Source: Roseiflexus sp. RS-1
GTDB lineage: Bacteria > Chloroflexota > Chloroflexia > Chloroflexales > Roseiflexaceae
Assembly (NCBI RefSeq): GCF_000016665.1
Contig: NC_009523.1
Span: forward strand, 558,001 to 622,000
Reading direction: 5' to 3'
Length of the DNA: 64,000 nt
Each line of letters begins with the position of its first letter. Positions within the stretch are counted from its first letter, which is position 1. Of the stretch, positions 54,791-64,000 are shown piece by piece. Under the pieces are notes generated by a model. It did not search any database. It was not told the DNA's origin and worked only from the letters and a program-made list of their open reading frames with translations. A program made the translations under genes and the position numbers.

Positions 54791-57700
54791 GACGCGACAG
54801 GAATGGTGAAAAAGAACGTCGAACCGCGCCCCAGTTCGCTATTGACCCAGATGCGCTCACCGTGCGCCTCAATTGCCTGACGGCAGAAGGCAAGCCCAAG
54901 CCCGGTACCGCCGCGTCGCTCGCCCACCTGACTGAACTTGGCAAAGATTCGCTCACGATCGCCAGGTGCAATGCCGACCCCCTGATCGCTGACCGAGACG
55001 ATGACTTTGGGTTGACCATCATCGGCTGTCTCTACCGCTGCCCGCACAGTGACCAACCCGCCGCGATGACTGAACTTGATCGCATTACTGACCAGATTCT
55101 GGATGATGCGACTTATCAATCCGAGATCGGCATAAATGTCAGGAACGTCTTCTTCGACCTCAGTGCGGATGGTGATCGCGCGATCCAGTGCAAGTGATGC
55201 CAGACGCTGGACGGAGTCGTGAATAATGTCGCGTATGTTGCCGATACAGCGCTCGATCGGCATGCGTCCTGCTTCGAGTCGACTGATATCGAGCAGCGTG
55301 TTAATCATATCCAGCATATTCGCTGCACTGGTGCTGGCGATCTGCAACACATGCCGCTGCTGATCGTTCAGTTTGCCCGGCACGCCGCGCATCATCAGTT
55401 CGATCGAGGCCATAACGCCAGAGAGCGGGCTGCGCAGATCATGGACGATCATGTGGGTCAGATCATGGCGCATGCGTTCTGCTTCTTTTGTGGCAGTAAT
55501 GTCGCGCAAGACGAGCAGCACGCCGCCGTGACTATCACCGCTGCTCTGTGCGCGAAGCACCGACCATTCCAGGTGACGTAATTGACCGGATCTACCACTC
55601 AATTCGCCAGCAACGAACTGCGCGGTACCGGTCAGCACATCATCAATACCGCGCTGAAGCGCCGCACATTCTTCGGTTTCATATGCTGCTGCCTCGAACC
55701 AGCGCGACAGGAACGCATCGATCGGCAATCCATGGATGATGCTGGCATCGAGTGTTGTCAGATCGGAGAGGGCAGCATTCGCCACAGCGACGGTGCCATC
55801 CGTGTCGATCAACAGAATACCTTCGCGCGTCGATGCCAGAATTGACGCCATCTGGTCACGCGCTGTGCGGACCGCCATGAAGAGATCGATGCTTTCGATA
55901 GCGACCGCCGCCTGGGAGGCGAACAGGATCACCGTTTCACGGTCAGAAGGTTCGGGCAGGGCATTGGTATAGGCCACGCAGACACAGCCGAGGGTGCGCT
56001 GCGTTGCGCGTAATGGGACGATCAGCACGACACAACGCGGCGCGCGCCCCGGCGCTTCCGGGTCGGGCGGCAGCGTATCAGGACGACCGGTAGCGATAAC
56101 CCGGTGAACGACGTTCAGCATGCGTTCATCGAGCGGCATGCGCAAGCCAATCGAGACAACCGGCCGCATGATCTCGCCATCGGGAAGCAGCGCCATTGCA
56201 CCGATGGCGCCGGTCATCTCGGCGATGCCGCGCGCCGTCATGCTCAGTATTTCGTGCGGGCTGCGCAGTGTCGTGTTGATCGCCATACCGAACGCATTGA
56301 GCGCCGTCAGGCTGCGCAGGTGCTGTTGCAGTTGCTCGTTGGTGCGCGCCAGTTCCTGAGCGCGTCGCGCCAGCGCCTGGTCGATCTTCTGGAACTGGCG
56401 GGCGTTTTCCAGGGCAATAACGGCGTAATCCGCCAGCGCCTCGAGCAGACGCTGATCCTCGACCGTAAACGGTCGCAGATCGCGCCGGTTGAGCACTTCA
56501 ATGACCCCTTCCACCCCCCCGACGCCGCGCAACGGTACAGCCAGCAGTGTGCGGGTCGTATATCCGGTCGAAAGATCCATCGACCGGTAGAAGCGCTCAT
56601 CTGACTGCACATCATTGACGATCACCGATTGCCCGGTGGCGGCGACATACCCGGCAATACCGACGCCGCGCGGCAACCGTTGACCAAGGATCCGCTTCCC
56701 CACCTGACCGGTCGTATAGGCGAACACCATTTCGCCGGTATGATCGTCGGTCAGGAGCAACGAACTCTCCTCGGCGTCCAGCAGTTCGGTCACCTGCCGC
56801 AGAATAATGTCCGGCACCTGCTGCGGGTCGATCGACGATGTGATGATGCGACCGATGCGGTTCAGCACCAGCAGTTGCTGCGCCTGACGCTCAGCGCGCT
56901 CATACAGCCAGGCGCGGTCGAGCGCAACGGCGGCATGCGCTGCTATCGTCATCAGCAGGTTTACGTGTTCCTGGCGATAGACATACCCTGCGCGCGAACT
57001 CGCCAGCACAATGACGCCGATCAACCGGTCGTGCGCAATGAGGGGCACACCAACCCATGCCGGACCGGGGATCCGACCGTCGAGCATCTGCGGTTGCACG
57101 CCGCGCCGTTCGCACTCTTTCGCGTAATCGCTGACGCAGAGCGGTTGTCGTTCCCGAACCACCACTCCTGCAAGTCCGACATCTTTTGACCATCGCTCAT
57201 TCGTGGGTTGTGGGCGTCCTTCGTGGATCAAATAAACCGGTTCGAGTTCCTCAGTCTGTGCATCGTACAGCGCAATCAGAAAGGTCGGGGCTTCGACGAC
57301 ACGCTGCACCACTGCGTGGATGGCGGTGAACAGTTGGGTGAGATCGAAGGCGCTGCTGATCAACCGCCCGATCTCGTTCAGCGTTTGCAACTGCGCCGCC
57401 TGATCGTCGCGCCGGCCGATATTGCCCAGCAGCGCAAGGGCAGGACCCGACTGCCCGGCAATCATCCGCAACAACGATTCGTGTTCCGGTGACCATGTCG
57501 GGTCGATCAGGCAGATCCAGCCGATCAAGGCGCGACGCGCGCGTAGCGGGGCAAAACAGATCATACCCGCTTCGCTCTGCGGTACAACGACGATCTCTCC
57601 TTCACGCAGCGCGGCGCGTTGGGTATCATCGGGTATGCGCACCGGTCCGACGCCGCGCAACAAACGCGGCTCGCCTGCCAGCAGAAGCGTGACCTGGCAA

Positions 57701-57840
57701 TCGCGCGGCGCCAGGCTTCGCTCGATAGTGGTGACAACGCTCAGAATGCCCGCCTCAAGATTTGTTGCCTGAGACAGATCAACGCAGAGTCGTTGAATGA
57801 TATCTGCACCGCCAATATCAAGTGCGAGCGTCTGGTTCAT
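54787..57840 (-). CDS. Multi-GAF/PAS histidine kinase
   Basis: 1017 residues, no membrane segments. Four GAF domains at roughly 20-140, 165-320, 335-480 and 525-665 (typical stretches LTTDDHTGEMVFAY, GVGIAGYVAATGQSVIVNDV, AVPLRGVGGVEGVIEVLNRR). A PAS domain follows at about 675-795 (SILASTREGILLIDTDGTVA). HisKA: HDLTHMIVHDLRSPLSGVMA, phosphoacceptor H in VHDLRSP. HATPase: LISRIIQNLVSNAIKFSHRG, VSDQGVGIAPGDRERIFAKF, GGTGLGLAFCRQAIEAHGER. A cytoplasmic sensor of small ligands or redox signals. No response regulator is adjacent. Confidence 0.93.
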   Translation of the reverse strand: MNQTLALDIGGADIIQRLCVDLSQATNLEAGILSVVTTIERSLAPRDCQVTLLLAGEPRLLRGVGPVRIPDDTQRAALREGEIVVVPQSEAGMICFAPLRARRALIGWICLIDPTWSPEHESLLRMIAGQSGPALALLGNIGRRDDQAAQLQTLNEIGRLISSAFDLTQLFTAIHAVVQRVVEAPTFLIALYDAQTEELEPVYLIHEGRPQPTNERWSKDVGLAGVVVRERQPLCVSDYAKECERRGVQPQMLDGRIPGPAWVGVPLIAHDRLIGVIVLASSRAGYVYRQEHVNLLMTIAAHAAVALDRAWLYERAERQAQQLLVLNRIGRIITSSIDPQQVPDIILRQVTELLDAEESSLLLTDDHTGEMVFAYTTGQVGKRILGQRLPRGVGIAGYVAATGQSVIVNDVQSDERFYRSMDLSTGYTTRTLLAVPLRGVGGVEGVIEVLNRRDLRPFTVEDQRLLEALADYAVIALENARQFQKIDQALARRAQELARTNEQLQQHLRSLTALNAFGMAINTTLRSPHEILSMTARGIAEMTGAIGAMALLPDGEIMRPVVSIGLRMPLDERMLNVVHRVIATGRPDTLPPDPEAPGRAPRCVVLIVPLRATQRTLGCVCVAYTNALPEPSDRETVILFASQAAVAIESIDLFMAVRTARDQMASILASTREGILLIDTDGTVAVANAALSDLTTLDASIIHGLPIDAFLSRWFEAAAYETEECAALQRGIDDVLTGTAQFVAGELSGRSGQLRHLEWSVLRAQSSGDSHGGVLLVLRDITATKEAERMRHDLTHMIVHDLRSPLSGVMASIELMMRGVPGKLNDQQRHVLQIASTSAANMLDMINTLLDISRLEAGRMPIERCIGNIRDIIHDSVQRLASLALDRAITIRTEVEEDVPDIYADLGLISRIIQNLVSNAIKFSHRGGLVTVRAAVETADDGQPKVIVSVSDQGVGIAPGDRERIFAKFSQVGERRGGTGLGLAFCRQAIEAHGERIWVNSELGRGSTFFFTIPVAS

Positions 57841-57924
57841 GAGCGGCTATTTCATATCCATGCACGTCTGTATTTACCGCTATTTTACCAGAGAGCGACG
57901 CTAAGGGCAACGAAGTCTCCTCCT

Positions 57925-57953
57925 TTGCACGTATGTCGTATGCATGCTATACT
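57925..57953 (+). promoter_or_regulatory. Promoter of the mtnA-metK operon
   Basis: TTGCAC and TATACT (57948-57953) with 17 bases between, 38 bases upstream of the mtnA ATG. No SAM riboswitch structure (SAM-I, SAM-II) was recognisable in the short leader. Confidence 0.65.
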
Positions 57954-57990
57954 CACGCATTGTGGTATGAAGACAGTCTTGTGATGAACC

Positions 57991-59052
57991 ATGAGCAGCG
58001 CATTTCGTACAGTCTGGTGGGAAGCGGGTCAGGTCTGCCTGATCGATCAGCGTTTGCTGCCGAATGAAACGAGAATTGTGCGCTGCGCCGCCGTCGAAGA
58101 TGTCGCCTATGCCATCCGCACAATGCAGATCCGCGGCGCACCTGCGATTGGATGTGCGGCTGCGTATGGTATGGCGCTTGCTGCATGCAGCGCGGCACAC
58201 GATGCCGTCGGTGATGTTGCGCGCATCTACGCACGTCTGGCGGAAGCGAAGGCGCTGCTCGATGCACAGCGCCCAACAGCGGTCAATCTCAGTTGGGCGA
58301 CGCGACGCGTCCTGGAGCGCGCTCAAAGCCTGAACGACCCCTCCCCCCATGACGTCGCACAGCGTGTGCTCGAAGAAGCGCATGCCATCCTGGCGGAGGA
58401 TCTGGCGATGTGCCACGCGATCGGGCGTCACGGCGTCGCGTTGATCCCGCCGCGAGGTCACGTGCTGACGCACTGCAACGCTGGCGGGCTGGCGACTGCC
58501 GGGTACGGCACCGCGCTGGCGCCTGTGCGCACTGCACACGAACAGGGTCGCCCGATCCATGTGTACGTCGATGAGACCCGTCCGTTTCTGCAAGGCGCGC
58601 GCCTGACCGCATGGGAATTGATCCAGGAACGTATCCCATTGACGCTGATCACCGATAACATGGCAGGATACTTTATGAAGCGCGGCGATATCGATTGTGT
58701 CATCGTCGGCGCCGACCGGATCGTTGCCAACGGCGACGTTGCCAACAAGATCGGCACCTATAGCCTGGCAGTGCTGGCGCGTGCGCATCGTATTCCATTC
58801 TACGTGGCTGCGCCGTCATCGACGATCGATTGCTCCCTGCCAAACGGTGATGCAATTCCCATTGAGGAGCGCAGTTCTGACGAAGTGACGATGCTGTTCG
58901 GGCGAAGGATCGCGCCAGAAGGCGTGATTGCCGCACATCCGGCGTTTGATGTCACACCTGCCGATCTGGTGACAGCGATCATCACCGAGTGCGGTGTGAT
59001 CTATCCGCCGTTCGCAGGGGCGTTGCAGCGCTCAGGACCGAAACGCCATTAG
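57991..59052 (+). CDS. mtnA: S-methyl-5-thioribose-1-phosphate isomerase
   Basis: 353 residues, the family length. Isomerises methylthioribose-1-phosphate to methylthioribulose-1-phosphate in methionine salvage. Family marks: MQIRGAPAIGCAAAYGMALA, LTHCNAGGLATAGYGTALAP (catalytic C), VYVDETRPFLQGARLTAWEL, LITDNMAGYFMKRGDIDCVI VGADRIVANGDVANKIGTY (catalytic D). Related to eIF2B-alpha. First gene of the operon; the next ATG follows three bases after its stop. Confidence 0.95.
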   Translation: MSSAFRTVWWEAGQVCLIDQRLLPNETRIVRCAAVEDVAYAIRTMQIRGAPAIGCAAAYGMALAACSAAHDAVGDVARIYARLAEAKALLDAQRPTAVNLSWATRRVLERAQSLNDPSPHDVAQRVLEEAHAILAEDLAMCHAIGRHGVALIPPRGHVLTHCNAGGLATAGYGTALAPVRTAHEQGRPIHVYVDETRPFLQGARLTAWELIQERIPLTLITDNMAGYFMKRGDIDCVIVGADRIVANGDVANKIGTYSLAVLARAHRIPFYVAAPSSTIDCSLPNGDAIPIEERSSDEVTMLFGRRIAPEGVIAAHPAFDVTPADLVTAIITECGVIYPPFAGALQRSGPKRH

Positions 59053-59055
59053 CGT

Positions 59056-60096
59056 ATGCCGCTGCCCTTTCAACCGGCTTGTTTACCGTTGCTGCTTGGC
59101 GCTTTGCCGCACCGCAGCGCAGCGCAGGCGCTCGATGTATCGCGGCGGCACGCCGGGGTGCTGCTGGCATGGCCCCAACTGCCGCAGCGCAGTTTTCGTG
59201 AACAGTGCCTGGTGCAGAGCATGATCGGGTTTCCTGGATTGGTCGTCGATGCAGCGGCACATCGAGTCTATGTTGATCGCAACGAGGCGGAGCGTCAGAT
59301 CGACACGCTCATGCTGGCGTACCTGGAACACACAGTGAGTTATGCCGCGCTCGGCGCCGATGATGCCGCCGGACTCGCCGAAATGGTGCGAGTCGGCGGC
59401 GGACGTGATCTGCGCGCCGTCAAGGGGCAGATCCTTGGACCGATCAGTGTGGCGCTGCAACTGACCGATGAACACGAGCAACCGTTGATCTATGACGATA
59501 TGCTGTTCGACGCAATTGCGCAGATGCTGCGCCTGCGTGTGGCCTGGCAGGAATTGCGGCTCAGCGAGATTGCGCCGACGACGATCATGTGCATCGATGA
59601 ACCGTTGCTCGAAGCGACGACGTTACCGTTCTTCCCCCACGATTGGGACCGCGTTGTCGGACAGATCGAAGAGGTGCTGGCGGGGATCAACGGATGCCGC
59701 GCACTCTACACGTGTGGTACGGTCGATCTGCGCCGGTTGATGCAAACGTCGGTTGAATTGCTGATCGCCGATAGCGCCGCATACTGGCGTCTGAGCGAAT
59801 CGGAAGGCGAAGAATTGATTGCGTTCCTTGATCGTGGCGGCATGGTCGGAGTCGGGATCGTCCCTGCCACTGCGGAACAACTGGCTCAGGCGTCGGTCGA
59901 GTCGCTCTTCGATGAGTTTATCGCATTTCTGAGAGTTCTTGAGTCACAGGGGGGCGCGCGTGATCGATTCCTGCAACAGGCATTGATAACGCCGGAGCAA
60001 TCGCTTGGCGTTCTTGATATTGCCAGCGCCGAACGTGCGCTGCAGCTACTCGCCGGGGTATCGCGGCGAATCCGTGAAGAGTTTGCATTGACCTGA
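59056..60096 (+). CDS. MetE/UROD-like barrel protein
   Basis: 346 residues related to the C-terminal catalytic barrel of cobalamin-independent methionine synthase (COG0620 type). FREQCLVQSMIGFPGLVVDA, AVKGQILGPISVALQLTDEH and TTIMCIDEPLLEATTLPFF fit, including the substrate residues of the DEP motif. The zinc-binding H-x-C of MetE appears as YTCG at about residue 218, and the second conserved cysteine is absent (ITPEQSLGVLD in its place). So the protein is not a canonical MetE. Its place between mtnA and ahcY suggests a role in homocysteine or methylthio metabolism (inference). Confidence 0.75.
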   Translation: MPLPFQPACLPLLLGALPHRSAAQALDVSRRHAGVLLAWPQLPQRSFREQCLVQSMIGFPGLVVDAAAHRVYVDRNEAERQIDTLMLAYLEHTVSYAALGADDAAGLAEMVRVGGGRDLRAVKGQILGPISVALQLTDEHEQPLIYDDMLFDAIAQMLRLRVAWQELRLSEIAPTTIMCIDEPLLEATTLPFFPHDWDRVVGQIEEVLAGINGCRALYTCGTVDLRRLMQTSVELLIADSAAYWRLSESEGEELIAFLDRGGMVGVGIVPATAEQLAQASVESLFDEFIAFLRVLESQGGARDRFLQQALITPEQSLGVLDIASAERALQLLAGVSRRIREEFALT

Positions 60097-60107
60097 CAGG
60101 TGTGCCT

Positions 60108-61091
60108 ATGCGTCGTATCGTTGTTACCGGCTCGCTTGCCTATGATTACATCATGGCGTTTCCCGGATCGTTCCAGGACCATATCGTACCGGAAATGCTG
60201 CACAAGTTGACGGTCAGTTTTCTGGTGGATTCCATGCGTCGCATGCGGGGCGGAGTGGCGGGGAATATCGCCTACACGCTGGCGTTGCTTGGCGAACGTC
60301 CGCTGGTGCTGGCGAGCGCGGGTCAGGATTTTGGCGAGTATCGCACCTGGATGGAGCAGCGGGGGATCGATACCAGCGGCATCGTCGAAGTTGCTGAAGA
60401 CTTCACTGCGTCGTGCTTCATCAATACTGATCGCAACAATAATCAGATCGTTGCATTCTATCCAGGTGCAGCAAGTTATTCGCGCCACCTGTCGCTTGAA
60501 CAGTTGAATCTGGGACCAGACGATATCGTCATCATCTCGCCGACCGATCCGGATGCAATGGTGCGTCACGCCGCCGAGTGTCGCCGCATGGGCGCGCAAT
60601 TCGTCTTCGATCCCGGCAAACAGACGCCACGCCTGAGCGGCGACCAGATTCTGGCGGGGATGCACGGCGCAACCGTGCTGGTCGGGAATGACTATGAGTT
60701 TGCTATGATGGCGCAGGCGACCGGGCGCCCGGTTGAAGAACTGCTGCAAGCGGCGCCGTTGACGGTGGTGACCCGCGGGGAGCACGGTTCGACAATCTAC
60801 GACTGGCAGCGGGATGAAGTTCACGACGTACCGCCCGCGCCAGTCGAAAAGGTCGTCGATCCGACCGGCGCCGGAGATGCGTATCTCGGCGGCTTTGTTT
60901 TCGGACTGGCGCGCGAGATGCCGTTGCCGGTCGCCGGTCGTGTGGCGGCGCTGGCAGCCTCGTATGCCATCGAACAGCGTGGCTGCCAGGAGCATTCCTA
61001 CACGCCGGACGAGTTTGTGGCGCGCTATGAGCGCGTATTTGGACGCGCGCCAGAACTTGCGCGTCTCAGCATGATAGCGACGGTGCGGTGA
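60108..61091 (+). CDS. PfkB-family carbohydrate/adenosine kinase
   Basis: 327 residues from the ATG at 60108; an upstream GTG at 60102 is possible. RRIVVTGSLAYDYIMAFPGS and RRMRGGVAGNIAYTLALLGE (GGxxxN substrate motif), then EKVVDPTGAGDAYLGGFVFG (DTGAGD-type motif, catalytic D). Matches adenosine/ribokinase-type kinases. In the neighbourhood of ahcY and metK, adenosine is the most likely substrate: it would remove the adenosine made by AhcY and pull that reaction forward. Substrate is inference. Confidence 0.85.
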   Translation: MRRIVVTGSLAYDYIMAFPGSFQDHIVPEMLHKLTVSFLVDSMRRMRGGVAGNIAYTLALLGERPLVLASAGQDFGEYRTWMEQRGIDTSGIVEVAEDFTASCFINTDRNNNQIVAFYPGAASYSRHLSLEQLNLGPDDIVIISPTDPDAMVRHAAECRRMGAQFVFDPGKQTPRLSGDQILAGMHGATVLVGNDYEFAMMAQATGRPVEELLQAAPLTVVTRGEHGSTIYDWQRDEVHDVPPAPVEKVVDPTGAGDAYLGGFVFGLAREMPLPVAGRVAALAASYAIEQRGCQEHSYTPDEFVARYERVFGRAPELARLSMIATVR

Positions 61092-62480
<1,389 letters not shown>

Positions 62481-62491
62481 ACGAGGAACCT

Positions 62492-63709
62492 ATGTCAACA
62501 TCATTCATGAAATCGCCGCGCCTCTTCTTCACCTCAGAGTCGGTGACGGAGGGGCATCCGGACAAAATCTGCGATCAGGTGTCGGACGCGGTGCTCGACG
62601 CTTTCCTGACGCACGACCCACGCGCGCGTGTCGCCTGCGAAACAGCAACCACCACCGGTCTGATTGTGGTCATCGGCGAGGTAACCTACGAGCAGGGGTA
62701 TATCCCGATCGAAGAGATCGTTCGCAAGACGGTCAAGGATATCGGATATACCGATGCGTCGTATGGCTTTGACGCCGATACCTGTGGCGTGATGGTCGCC
62801 ATTCACGGTCAGTCGCCTGATATTGCCCAGGGGGTTGATCGGGCGCTCGAAGTGCGCGGCGATGGGTACGTGACCGATGAGGAGGTCGCAACCATCGGCG
62901 CAGGCGACCAGGGGATGATGTTCGGGTTTGCTTGCAATGAGACGCCTGAGTTGATGCCGCTGCCAATCGCGCTCGCGCACCGTATCGGTCGGCGTCTGTC
63001 GCGGTTGCGCAAGGAGGGCGTGCTGCCCTATCTGCGTCCCGATGGCAAAAGCCAGGTGACGGTCGAGTATTCGTATGGACGTCCGGTGCGTGTCGATACG
63101 GTGCTGGTCAGCAATCAGCATGCACCTGATGTAACCCAGGATCAGATTCGCCACGATATTATTCACCAGGTGATCCACGCCGTCGTTCCGCCGGAATTGA
63201 TCGACGAGAAGACGAAATATTTTGTCAACCCGACCGGTCGCTTCGTCATCGGCGGTCCTATGGGTGATAGCGGTCTTACCGGTCGCAAGATCATCGTCGA
63301 CACCTACGGTGGGATGGCGCGTCACGGCGGCGGCGCATTTTCAGGCAAAGATCCGACCAAGGTTGATCGTTCCGCCGCCTATGCGTGTCGCTGGGTCGCC
63401 AAAAACGTGGTGGCTGCCGGTCTCGCGGATCGTTTCGAGATCCAGGTAGCATACGCTATTGGCGTGGCGCATCCGTTGTCGATCAGTGTCGAATGCTTCG
63501 GCACCAACAAGGTCTCCGAAGAGACCATTCTCAGGCTGATCAACGAGCATTTTGACCTGCGCCCCGGTGCGATCATCCGCGACCTGCGCCTGCGCCGCCC
63601 GATCTATCGCCCGACGGCGGCATACGGGCATTTCGGGCGCGACGACATCGATGCGCCCTGGGAGCAGACCGACCGCGCCGAGGCGCTGCGGCGCGCAGCG
63701 GGGTTGTAG
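62492..63709 (+). CDS. metK: S-adenosylmethionine synthase
   Basis: 405 residues, the usual size. Makes SAM from methionine and [23 protein letters not shown] (ATP/Mg motif), [23 protein letters not shown] (methionine loop), [64 protein letters not shown] and [11 protein letters not shown] all match. It closes the SAM-regeneration operon and is followed by a long hairpin. Confidence 0.97.
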   Translation: MSTSFMKSPRLFFTSESVTEGHPDKICDQVSDAVLDAFLTHDPRARVACETATTTGLIVVIGEVTYEQGYIPIEEIVRKTVKDIGYTDASYGFDADTCGVMVAIHGQSPDIAQGVDRALEVRGDGYVTDEEVATIGAGDQGMMFGFACNETPELMPLPIALAHRIGRRLSRLRKEGVLPYLRPDGKSQVTVEYSYGRPVRVDTVLVSNQHAPDVTQDQIRHDIIHQVIHAVVPPELIDEKTKYFVNPTGRFVIGGPMGDSGLTGRKIIVDTYGGMARHGGGAFSGKDPTKVDRSAAYACRWVAKNVVAAGLADRFEIQVAYAIGVAHPLSISVECFGTNKVSEETILRLINEHFDLRPGAIIRDLRLRRPIYRPTAAYGHFGRDDIDAPWEQTDRAEALRRAAGL

Positions 63710-63734
63710 GAAGCGCCGGGATGATATGCCTTCA

Positions 63735-63828
63735 CCTGCCCCCGGAGAAAAAAGTGACGGTCATGTGGACGCGCCACATCCACAGGGCGCTGCTGGTGGC
63801 GACCATGTGACCTTTACCGGGGGGCAGG
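63735..63828 (+). other. Long imperfect hairpin downstream of metK
   Basis: Arms CCTGCCCCCGG (63735-63745) and CCGGGGGGCAGG (63817-63828), then GGTCATGTGG (63759-63768) with CCATGTGACC (63803-63812, two G-U pairs), then CGCCAC (63772-63777) with GTGGCG (63796-63801) form one continuous imperfect stem. No T tract, so not a simple terminator. It sits between metK and the next ATG and may be a structured RNA, processing site or palindromic repeat. Confidence 0.55.
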
Positions 63829-63907
63829 CAGGCGCCAGAAGGGTTCCACACTCGCCGCTGCACATTCGCATCCGTGCCCGACGTTGGAACAATTCAAAGG
63901 AGTGCGT

Positions 63908-64000
63908 ATGCGCCTTTTCAATCGTCCAGACCGCACCGGGCGCTTGCTGAAGGCTTTTCGCACCAATTTTCTGTTCCTGATCTCCGACGGCGCGTATCCG
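63908..64000 (+). CDS. Unknown gene, start only
   Basis: AAAGGAGTGCGT precedes ATG 63908; the visible 31 residues are MRLFNRPDRTGRLLKAFRTN FLFLISDGAYP. The end of the window cuts it. The basic N-terminus and absence of a hydrophobic signal suggest a cytoplasmic protein; the family cannot be told. The long leader hairpin lies just upstream. Confidence 0.6.
   Translation, partial: MRLFNRPDRTGRLLKAFRTNFLFLISDGAYP

Noticed and set aside
57841-57990. SAM riboswitch in front of mtnA
   Set aside because: The leader after the promoter is short and I could not find the conserved core of SAM-I, SAM-II or SAM-IV.

Overview
The window is chromosomal DNA of a GC-rich bacterium, most likely a filamentous Chloroflexi of the Roseiflexus type. 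That assignment is inference. It rests on the mix of large multi-GAF and LuxR/NarL signalling proteins, an ArsR-DUF2087 pair, secreted proteins ending in a YLPLIVR/FLPLVPND-like tail, a methylmalonyl-CoA epimerase block, an S-adenosylmethionine cycle operon, and dense interspersed palindromic repeats. No rRNA, tRNA or CRISPR array was seen.

Layout. 0-2.1 kb: a two-gene NAD operon (nadC-nadA, minus strand) with two copies of an inverted-repeat operator. 2.1-8.4 kb: a mobile-element graveyard. It holds an integron-type integrase remnant, a MITE, an IS630 element, an IS5-family element interrupted by an intact IS4-family element with a clean 8-bp target duplication, a frameshifted TMEM175-type gene, and remnants of another IS5 transposase and a glycosyltransferase. 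8.4-10.7 kb: a small plus-strand operon (flavin reductase-like protein and membrane proteins). 10.8-16.8 kb: regulators on the minus strand: two tandem ArsR-DUF2087 proteins (one broken by a 78-bp MITE), a NarL-type response regulator, a DUF418 membrane protein and a large histidine kinase. 17-22.5 kb: unknown proteins, an 84-bp tandem array, a frameshifted secreted repeat protein and long arrays of palindromic repeats. 22.5-30.3 kb: an Eco57I-type adenine methylase and an SNF2-type helicase, probably a DISARM-like defence pair without the other DISARM genes. 30.7-33.7 kb: a TrmB-like regulator and a P1B-4 metal ATPase. 33.8-44.3 kb: an AT-richer cell-surface glycan cluster (two phosphodiesterase-like enzymes, a GT2, three methyltransferases, a flippase, a secreted protein and a lipoprotein). 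44.4-49.6 kb: a membrane-bound LuxR-Kelch regulator, a GT-C-like membrane protein, a DUF4388 protein and small genes. 49.7-53.2 kb: acyl-CoA dehydrogenase, SDR, methylmalonyl-CoA epimerase and a flippase-like membrane protein. 53.3-57.8 kb: a lipoprotein and a GAF/PAS histidine kinase. 58-63.7 kb: mtnA, a MetE-like protein, a PfkB kinase, ahcY and metK, followed by a long hairpin and the start of one more gene.

How the genes fit together. The last operon forms a near-complete SAM regeneration loop: MetK makes SAM, AhcY splits SAH, the PfkB kinase probably removes adenosine, MtnA works in methylthioadenosine salvage, and the MetE-like protein sits where methionine would be remade. Its usual zinc ligands seem to be missing. 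The glycan cluster looks laterally acquired. Several genes are broken at homopolymer runs (C9, T7, C7, C6, C5), so sequencing error, decay and phase variation should be told apart by resequencing. The items most worth following are the methylase-helicase pair with palindromes inserted in frame, the MITE families that share ends with resident elements, the LuxR-TM-Kelch regulator, and the metK-downstream hairpin.
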